Positions 58,174-64,000 of a DNA stretch of 64,000 nucleotides are shown piece by piece (the stretch's first letter is position 1; each line of letters opens with the position of its first letter). The notes under the pieces were generated by a model that had not been told where the DNA came from, did not search any database, and saw nothing but the letters and a program-made list of their open reading frames with translations. This DNA is from Corynebacterium doosanense CAU 212 = DSM 45436 (GTDB taxonomy: Bacteria > Actinomycetota > Actinomycetes > Mycobacteriales > Mycobacteriaceae), in NCBI RefSeq assembly GCF_000767055.1, contig NZ_CP006764.1:62001-126000 (forward strand). Direction: 5' to 3'. A program made the translations under genes and the position numbers.

Positions 58174-59323
58174 TCAGCCGCGACACCAGCCACTCCATCG
58201 GGCTGCGGCGGAAGAAGTGCAGCCACAGCGGGGCGAGGACGAGCGCGGTCAGCGCGCTGATGCCGAACGCCCACCAGCGGGTGTTCGGGCCGGCAGGTTT
58301 GCTGTACTTCGCTGCATCCCCGGCGCCCGCATCCGCGTAGCCGTAGAACTCCGCCTCGGCCTCGTAGAGCTCCTCCCAGGTGTCGGCCCCGGCGACCACC
58401 TCCTGGTAGCCTTCCAGCGAGGGCTCCTCCTGGGCGGAATCAGTGGCATCCGGCACGGGGAACTCGGCCTGCGTCTCGTGCTGGAGGTAGAACCCGGCGG
58501 TGAGAACGTGCAGCAGGTACACGGTCAGCGCCGCCCGGCCGACCGCACGCAGCGGCCACGTCGCGCTCACCACCGCCCGCATGCGGGTGAGCAGCAGGCA
58601 CCCGAGAATGACCAGCACGGCCATCGACCCAGTGCTCAGCAGGTCGCCCAGACTTCCCGAATGAGGCAACGGCGTCAGCGCGGCGGAGAGACTGTCCGCG
58701 GGGGTGAACCCCATGGGCTCATACATGGTAGATCCGTGGTCCACCGGTGAGACGCTGTCGCCGAGGAACTGGTACCCCACCGAATTCACCCGCCACCACA
58801 GACTCAGGCCGGCAACCACCGCTGCGCCGAGCAGCACCGCCGGGATGCGCTGCGGCGCCCGCTCCTGCAGCCGAAACAGCAGCACACCCAGGGTTCCGTA
58901 GACCAGCCAGGCGGCTGGCGGATAGACGGTCATGGAGAAGCCGAAAGAGGAAGCCAGCGCGCTGGCCACCACGAGAACGACAAACACGACGGTGACGTGG
59001 CGCGTGCGCAGCCGGGGCACCCAGAAGAGGAGGAGGTAGATCAGCGCCACCGAGGTGAGCACTTGCGCGATCGAAGGAACCGCGGAGATCGCCGATCCGA
59101 GGAGAAACAGGATCACCCCCCGGATCAACAGCGGCGCAGGGCTCTCGGGGGCCCGGGAATGAATGAGCGCGAGGGAGAAACCGGCGACGACGGCGAAGAG
59201 GGTGGAAGGGAAGCCGTCGATTAGTGTTCCCACCCTGCTGAGCGGGTCGGCGAAGTGGGCCAGCATCATGCCCAGAATCGCCAGGCCGCGGGCGAGATCA
59301 ATGCCGTGGATGCGCAGGTTCAT
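58130..59323 (-). CDS. DUF418/HGSNAT-like membrane acyltransferase
   Basis: This 397-residue protein has around nine hydrophobic segments and begins with RIHGIDLARGLAILGMMLAH, typical of the DUF1624/HGSNAT N-terminus, followed by a DUF418-like C-terminus with AALTVYLLHVLTAG. Such proteins may transfer acetyl groups across the membrane. A 60-residue acidic loop precedes the last helix. TAGGTT lies 6 bp before the ATG. It overlaps the TSUP gene by 44 bp. Confidence 0.82.
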   Translation of the reverse strand: MNLRIHGIDLARGLAILGMMLAHFADPLSRVGTLIDGFPSTLFAVVAGFSLALIHSRAPESPAPLLIRGVILFLLGSAISAVPSIAQVLTSVALIYLLLFWVPRLRTRHVTVVFVVLVVASALASSFGFSMTVYPPAAWLVYGTLGVLLFRLQERAPQRIPAVLLGAAVVAGLSLWWRVNSVGYQFLGDSVSPVDHGSTMYEPMGFTPADSLSAALTPLPHSGSLGDLLSTGSMAVLVILGCLLLTRMRAVVSATWPLRAVGRAALTVYLLHVLTAGFYLQHETQAEFPVPDATDSAQEEPSLEGYQEVVAGADTWEELYEAEAEFYGYADAGAGDAAKYSKPAGPNTRWWAFGISALTALVLAPLWLHFFRRSPMEWLVSRLIRSGAAADRSAHTP

Positions 59324-59332
59324 GCATCGAAC

Positions 59333-61639
59333 CTACATGCGGTTCTTCGTCCGCGCGGTAGCCTGCGCGCTCCACGGATCCTCCGGCCAGGGATGTCTGG
59401 GGTAACGCCCGCGCATGTCCTTGCGCACGCCCTCATAGGGCCCGGACCAGAAGCTCGCCAGGTCGTCGGTCACCGCCAGCGGCCGGCCCGCCGGGGAGAG
59501 CAGGTGGAACTGCACCCGCACGCCGGCGCACTCCGGAGAAGTCGCGAGCCCGAAACACTCCTGCAGCTTCACCCGCACCACGGGCCGCCCCTCCGCGTAG
59601 GAGATCCGGGGAAACGATCCGCTGGGCACGCTGAGGCGCTCCGGCGCGAGCTCCCCGATCCGCGTGGAGTCGGGCCACGGCAAAAGGCGTTGCATGGCGG
59701 GGTACATGTCCACGGTGCTTATCGACGCCCCGTTGCCCACCTTCTGCAGCTCCGGGCCGAGATCCACGCCCGAGGGGTCCGGCCAGGGCTCCCCGATCTG
59801 CTGGTGCAGGAAGGCCAGGCGATCGCGCAGCGCGGCGGCCTTCTCGGAGAAGGTGAAGTCGTCGAGGGCGACGGTCTTCGCCAGCGCCTCGGCGGCCTGG
59901 GCGGCGGGAACCTTCACCGGGGTGGAGCTCAGCTCGATGGCACCGGTGCGGCGCACCCGGCGCCCGCGGACTCTGCCGCCGACGAGCGAGGCCTCGAGGT
60001 CCTCCGTCACGCCGACCGCTTCCAGCGCCTCGGCCTCCGAGAGGTGCGCGCCGGCCCGGATGGTGGAGTGCTGGCCGGTGCGTGAGACGTCGGCGACCGC
60101 CAGCCACTCCGAGCCGTCCAGACCCAGGTCCGCTGGCAGGCGGGCGCGGGTTCCCGAGGCGAGCAGGTACTCGTCGCCGGAACGCCGGGCCACCCACAGC
60201 GGGTAGGCCGCGGCGACGACCGGGCCCGGGGCAGCGGGGCCACGGTCGCCGACCAGCGCCGCCAACCGTCGCACCTGCCGCTCATCCGGCCGGGCGCGGG
60301 CCACGTCGCCCCGCGGCGAGTCCGCGAGAACGGCCACAACCCCGGCCGCCCGGGAGCCGTGGCGCAGCAGCGCGGTGGCCAGCCGCGGGTCCAGGGGCAG
60401 GAGAGAGAGCCGGCGGCCGTGTTCGGTGGGTAGGCCGTCCGCGTCGACGGCGCGGAGCGCACGCAGGGTCTCCTCGGCGTCGGCGATGGCCTGGGCGGGC
60501 GGGGGATCGAGAAGCGGCAGGCCGTCTCCGCGCGGGGTGCCCCAGCACGCCATGGTCAGTGCGGCATCGGTGAGGTCGGAGGTGGCGATCTCCGGGGTGA
60601 TCGCCGGCGTGAGGTGCCGGTACTCGGCCTCGCTGAAGGCACGGATGACCAGGCCGGGGCCCTCCCGGCCGGCGCGCCCGGCCCGCTGATCGGCGGTGGA
60701 GCGCGCTTCCGAGACGGTGACCAGGCCGGTCATGCCGCGGGTGGCGTCGCGACGCGGCACGCGCGACAGACCGGAGTCCACCACGATGCGCACGCCGGGG
60801 ACGGTGAGGGAGGACTCGGCCACGGCCGTGGAGACGACGATGCGTGGCGTACCCGTGTCCGTGAGCGCGGCGTCCTGCTTCTGCGCCTCGAGGCGGCCGT
60901 GCAGCGCCATTGCCCGCGGACCGGCGGCGGCGACCACCCGCTCCACCTCGCGGACACCGGGGACAAACACCAGGGCGGACTCGCCTCGCTCGGCCACGGC
61001 GTCCGTGGCCAGGCGGGCGAGGTGGGTGTAGAAGTCCGTGCTCTGCTCCAGCCGGCCCGGGTGTGGGGCGTGGCGGTACTCCAGCGGGTGGGTCACCGCA
61101 GGGGTGGAGAGCACCTCCGCGCCGCCGAGCAGGTTGGAGTAGCGCGCCGCGTCGAGGGTGGCGGACATGGCCACCAGGCGCAGGTCGTCGCGCAGCTGGG
61201 CCAGCTCGATGAGCATGCCCAGGACCAGGTCGGTGTCGGTCTGGCGCTCGTGCACCTCGTCGACGATGACCCCGCTGATTCCCTCGAGTGAGGGGTCGGC
61301 GAGCAGCCGGCGCAGCAGCACACCCGGGGTCATGAACTCCACGGCCGAACCGTCCTTGTGGTCCCCGCGCATGGAGTAACCCACCCGCTGACCCAGGCGG
61401 GAGCCGTCGAGAGAGGCCAGGCGACGGGCGGCGGCGCGCACGGCCACGCGCCGGGGAGCAGTGACCAGCACCTTCCCGCCCGTGTGGTTGGCCAGCGCGG
61501 GTGGGATCAACGTGGTCTTGCCCGTGCCCGGGGGTGCCTCGACGACCAGCGAACCGGTGGACTCGATCAGCCCCGGCAGGCGGGAGACGGTCTCGGCGAC
61601 CGGCAGGCCCCGGCCGATCGCGGCGAGATCAAACGTCAA
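59333..61639 (-). CDS. hrpB: ATP-dependent helicase HrpB
   Basis: This 768-residue DEAH-box-like helicase has Walker A APPGTGKT (35-42), DEVH for motif II, MSATL, and motif VI DQRAGRAGREGPG. It has the HrpB C-terminal domain (PVVRVKLQECFGL and HLLSPAGRPLAVTDDLASFW in part). The protein is somewhat shorter than E. coli HrpB. Its start overlaps the end of the upstream acetyltransferase by 11 bp. Confidence 0.95.
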   Translation of the reverse strand: MTFDLAAIGRGLPVAETVSRLPGLIESTGSLVVEAPPGTGKTTLIPPALANHTGGKVLVTAPRRVAVRAAARRLASLDGSRLGQRVGYSMRGDHKDGSAVEFMTPGVLLRRLLADPSLEGISGVIVDEVHERQTDTDLVLGMLIELAQLRDDLRLVAMSATLDAARYSNLLGGAEVLSTPAVTHPLEYRHAPHPGRLEQSTDFYTHLARLATDAVAERGESALVFVPGVREVERVVAAAGPRAMALHGRLEAQKQDAALTDTGTPRIVVSTAVAESSLTVPGVRIVVDSGLSRVPRRDATRGMTGLVTVSEARSTADQRAGRAGREGPGLVIRAFSEAEYRHLTPAITPEIATSDLTDAALTMACWGTPRGDGLPLLDPPPAQAIADAEETLRALRAVDADGLPTEHGRRLSLLPLDPRLATALLRHGSRAAGVVAVLADSPRGDVARARPDERQVRRLAALVGDRGPAAPGPVVAAAYPLWVARRSGDEYLLASGTRARLPADLGLDGSEWLAVADVSRTGQHSTIRAGAHLSEAEALEAVGVTEDLEASLVGGRVRGRRVRRTGAIELSSTPVKVPAAQAAEALAKTVALDDFTFSEKAAALRDRLAFLHQQIGEPWPDPSGVDLGPELQKVGNGASISTVDMYPAMQRLLPWPDSTRIGELAPERLSVPSGSFPRISYAEGRPVVRVKLQECFGLATSPECAGVRVQFHLLSPAGRPLAVTDDLASFWSGPYEGVRKDMRGRYPRHPWPEDPWSAQATARTKNRM

Positions 61640-62276
61640 TGTCGTCGCGCTCCAGCGGCGAAGTGCCGTCGTTAAGCGTCCTCACCACCCTGCCGGGCAC
61701 GCCCATGACCAGCGAATCATCGGGGATGTCCCGGGTGACCACCGTGCCGGCGGCGATGACGCAGCGGTCGCCGATGGTGACGCCGGGCATGACCGAGACC
61801 CGCGAGCCGAACCAGCAGGATTCGCCGATGGTGATGGGTTCGGCGATCTCCCAGCCGGCGCGGCGCATCTCCAGGTCCTGGACCGGGTGGCCGACCGTGA
61901 TGAGCTCGCAGTTCGGGCCGAAGAGGGTGCGGGCGCCCACGGTGATCGGCGCGCAGTCGATGATGGTCATCCCGGTGTTGATGAAACATTTCTCGCCGAA
62001 GGAGAGGTTGGCGCCGTACTCGATGGACATCGGTGCCCACCATTCCGGCACGTGCGAACCCTCCGCGAGGATCCCGCGGAGCATCTCGCCGGCACGGGGG
62101 ATGTCGACGTTGCCCAGCGCGTTGACCTCCCGCAGAACTTCGCGCACACGTGCGTGCATCGCCTCGAGCTCGTCGCTGCCGGGGGTGTACCACTTTCCGG
62201 AGCTCATCCGCTCGAACGTGCGGAAGCGCGGATCCCACCTCTCCGGGCTGGTCGGGTCAAACCTAGGATCAGTCAT
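61629..62276 (-). CDS. sugar O-acetyltransferase (hexapeptide repeat)
   Basis: This 215-residue protein has an N-terminal Mac-type domain (RMSSGKWYTPGSDELEAM) and left-handed helix repeats with ELITVGHPVQDLEMR and GVPGRVVRTLND, as in maltose O-acetyltransferases. It is the second such enzyme here (see 2248). Its ATG (62276) overlaps the ATG of the divergent AlkB-like gene (CATG), and its end overlaps hrpB. Confidence 0.88.
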   Translation of the reverse strand: MTDPRFDPTSPERWDPRFRTFERMSSGKWYTPGSDELEAMHARVREVLREVNALGNVDIPRAGEMLRGILAEGSHVPEWWAPMSIEYGANLSFGEKCFINTGMTIIDCAPITVGARTLFGPNCELITVGHPVQDLEMRRAGWEIAEPITIGESCWFGSRVSVMPGVTIGDRCVIAAGTVVTRDIPDDSLVMGVPGRVVRTLNDGTSPLERDDIDV

Positions 62277-62991
62277 GATCCCCATTGAACCCCAGGAGGC
62301 CCGCGACGTGCCAACACTCTTTGATTCCCTCGACCGTCCCGCCCGCCGCGTCGGCCCCGGCATCGCACATCTTCCTGGCTGGCTGCGTATCGACGACCAG
62401 GCCCACCTCGTCGCCCGGGCCCGCGAGATCGCGGCGGGACTGGCCGGGACCCCGCTGGGGATGACCCGCCCGGTGACCGCCGGAGGACAGATGAGTGTGT
62501 ACATGCTTTCGCTGGGGCATCACTGGCGGGCCCGTCCCTACGGCTACGTCTCCGAGGTGGACGGGGTGGCGGTGCCGCCGCTGCCCGGGGAATATACGCA
62601 GCTCGCGCGCGCCGCGGTGGCAGCCGCGGCGGGGGTCGCCGAGGAGCTGGAGCCGTGGGCGGGGGAGAGCTACCGCCCGGAGGCGGCGCTGGTGAACTAC
62701 TACCGCCCCGACGCATCGATGGGCATGCACGTCGACGCAAACGAATTCTCGACGGCGCCGATCGTCTCGCTGAGCATCGGTGATGAGGCGGTGTTCCGGA
62801 TCGGCGGCACGGAGTCACCCAACAAACCGTGGGACGAGGTCACGCTCATGAGCGGCGATCTCATCGTCTTCGGAGGGCCCGCGCGCGGGGCCTACCACGG
62901 GGTACCCCGGATTCACCCGCACACGGGACCGGCTGGGACGGGGCTGAAGGAGGGCCGGATCAACATCACGATCCGGCAGGTGGAGCAGTGA
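62275..62991 (+). CDS. AlkB-like 2-oxoglutarate/Fe(II) dioxygenase
   Basis: This 238-residue enzyme has the metal triad H152, D154 (MGMHVDANEF) and H208 (GAYHGVP), with Arg residues in RINITIRQ for 2-oxoglutarate. AlkB enzymes directly reverse alkylation damage in DNA/RNA. TAGGAT lies 5 bp before ATG 62275. The 3-methyladenine glycosylase at 49849 gives the window a second alkylation-repair gene. If translation started downstream (GTG near 62308), the first residues would be lost. Confidence 0.9.
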   Translation: MIPIEPQEARDVPTLFDSLDRPARRVGPGIAHLPGWLRIDDQAHLVARAREIAAGLAGTPLGMTRPVTAGGQMSVYMLSLGHHWRARPYGYVSEVDGVAVPPLPGEYTQLARAAVAAAAGVAEELEPWAGESYRPEAALVNYYRPDASMGMHVDANEFSTAPIVSLSIGDEAVFRIGGTESPNKPWDEVTLMSGDLIVFGGPARGAYHGVPRIHPHTGPAGTGLKEGRINITIRQVEQ

Positions 62992-62995
62992 GAAC

Positions 62996-63799
62996 CTAGG
63001 CGATGACAACGCCGCGCTCGGCGAACCAGGGCACGGGGTCGATGGCTGCGCCGCCACCGGGATGAAGCTGGAAATGCAGGTGGGAACCGGTGGAGAAACC
63101 TTCGTTGCCCATGCCGGCGATCTGCTGGCCAGCGACGACCTTTTGGCCGACGCTGACGTCGAGTGTGGACATGTGGCCGTAGACAGCAATGGATCCGTCA
63201 TCGTGCTGGATGCGGATCCAATTGCCGTAGCCTTGGGCTGGGCCCGAGTCGATGACGGTGCCGCCCATGGCCGCAAGAATCGGGGTACCGATCGGCCCAG
63301 CAATATCCATGCCTGAATGCATAGAGCCCCAGCGCATGCCGAATCCGGAAGTGAAGACACCCTCGGCGGGCTTGACCACGTTCGCGCCGGTGATGCCGGC
63401 GGTGGTGAGGCCCTGTGCCTGGCCGACGGCCTCGACGGCGGTGGCCTGAGCTGCGGCGGCGGCCTCGGCGGCGCGCTCGTTAGTGGCCTGGACGGCCTTG
63501 TTCAACTGATCGTCGAGGCCGGTAACCGGCTTGTACTCAGCGATGCTGAGCACCTGCGGGGCGGAGGTGCTGGCGGACTCGGGAAGTGCCTCGGCGTCGG
63601 CGGCCAGCGTGTAGTCTGCGGCTGGGGCGGGCTGATCCTGCGCGTCCGCCTGCAGCGCGCCGGCGGCTGCGCCGCCTGCACCGGCCATGGAGATCGTGCC
63701 CGCGGCGGTGGCGGCGAGCGCCACGCGACTCTTGAGGGTCTGCGAGGTGGTGATCTTGCGGTGCCGGCCGACGGACGGACGCGAGGAGTTGCTGCGCAT
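62996..63799 (-). CDS. secreted M23 family metallopeptidase (LytM-like)
   Basis: This 267-residue protein has a signal peptide (VALAATAAGTISMAGAGG), an alanine-rich coiled-coil-like linker (about 95-130), and an M23 domain with H161 and D165 (MHSGMDIAG), VYGHM, and HLHF. It should cut peptidoglycan cross-bridges or activate amidases during cell separation. An MtrA-like box lies upstream at 63868-63883, which fits known MtrA control of cell-wall hydrolases. Confidence 0.93.
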   Translation of the reverse strand: MRSNSSRPSVGRHRKITTSQTLKSRVALAATAAGTISMAGAGGAAAGALQADAQDQPAPAADYTLAADAEALPESASTSAPQVLSIAEYKPVTGLDDQLNKAVQATNERAAEAAAAAQATAVEAVGQAQGLTTAGITGANVVKPAEGVFTSGFGMRWGSMHSGMDIAGPIGTPILAAMGGTVIDSGPAQGYGNWIRIQHDDGSIAVYGHMSTLDVSVGQKVVAGQQIAGMGNEGFSTGSHLHFQLHPGGGAAIDPVPWFAERGVVIA

Positions 63800-63867
63800 A
63801 GAGGATCTTTCCGTGAAGTGCGTCCGTCGCGGAAGAGACGGGCGGGGGTTCTAGTCGAGACTCAATT

Positions 63868-63883
63868 GTAACGGTTTCGTTAC
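63868..63883 (-). promoter_or_regulatory. possible MtrA binding site
   Basis: GTAACG-GTTT-CGTTAC is a 16-bp palindrome that includes TGTAAC and, 11 bp on, CGTTAC. MtrA sites consist of GTAAC-like half-sites at about 11-bp spacing, and MtrA controls peptidoglycan hydrolase genes in corynebacteria. The site lies 69 bp before the start codon. The reverse order of the second half-site makes this tentative. Confidence 0.5.
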
Positions 63884-64000
63884 TTGGCTCCGTCGAGGAT
63901 AACGATTCGGACTCGGGAGCGCAACACGTTCCCCGGGCAAAGTTCTCAAAAAGATCACATCTAGCGTTTTCCCAGCTGGCACGCCGTTTCCGACCAGGGT

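Noticed and set aside
1..64000. tRNA, rRNA or tmRNA genes
   Set aside because: No cloverleaf or rRNA-like sequence was noticed on either strand; decisive negative evidence would need tRNAscan-SE and Infernal runs.

Overview
The window is a high-GC actinobacterial chromosome segment, almost certainly Corynebacterium. The evidence is a citHAB-type citrate transporter with its two-component system, BioB paired with a BsaP-like protein, a DUF1707 membrane protein, many genes with an actinobacterial -10 box only 6-8 bp before the start codon, and an MtrA-like box before an M23 peptidase. No rRNA, tRNA, CRISPR array, phage integrase or replication origin was seen.

Layout. (1) 1-7115 is accessory: the end of an alcohol dehydrogenase, a MerR regulator facing a zinc alcohol dehydrogenase, an O-acetyltransferase whose stop codon was hit by an IS5-family element, a decayed IS256-family element that beheads a fic gene, and a DnaQ-like exonuclease. 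(2) 7189-16448 holds citH/citA/citB, two membrane proteins, tandem short-chain dehydrogenases (SDRs), a DUF1707 protein and a metallo-beta-lactamase-like protein. (3) 16490-22515 holds a NitT/TauT-type ABC transporter divergent from osmC and an acyl-CoA-dehydrogenase-like gene, then an orphan HigA, cyanase and a CHY zinc-finger protein. (4) 22503-27359 holds an M20 peptidase, bioB-bsaP, an aldehyde dehydrogenase and an SDR. (5) 27361-29760 is a nested insertion: an IS3-family element inside the right end of an IS481-family element. (6) 29783-41130 holds a sirtuin, a membrane protein/XRE pair with an operator, a lipase, amn, an AbiEi/DUF559-like gene, ald, a tandem envelope-protein pair (one frameshifted) and ggt. 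(7) 41134-46771 is the most unusual block: a small protein, a GIY-YIG/DUF2075 helicase, and an exonuclease-TerB-BRCT-sigma4-HARE-like chimera. (8) 46963-64000 is mostly single genes and small operons: App1-like phosphatase, 3-methyladenine glycosylase, gamma-carbonic anhydrase, a ROK regulator with two operators, a second sirtuin, DUF885, AbrB and TSUP transporters, hrpB, alkB-like and an M23 peptidase.

Three features cut across the gene map. A roughly 92-bp near-palindromic repeat (family A) occurs five times and flanks both cynS and the AbiEi-like gene. A second palindromic family (B, core GTTGGTCTT/AAGACCAAC) occurs at two loci. About 20 genes look leaderless, and several divergent pairs share extremely short intergenic regions, down to overlapping ATGs at 62274-62277. 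A TAGAC-N6-GTCTA palindrome occurs twice before the ROK gene and once in the divergent promoter of the helicase/exonuclease block, suggesting a possible regulatory link.
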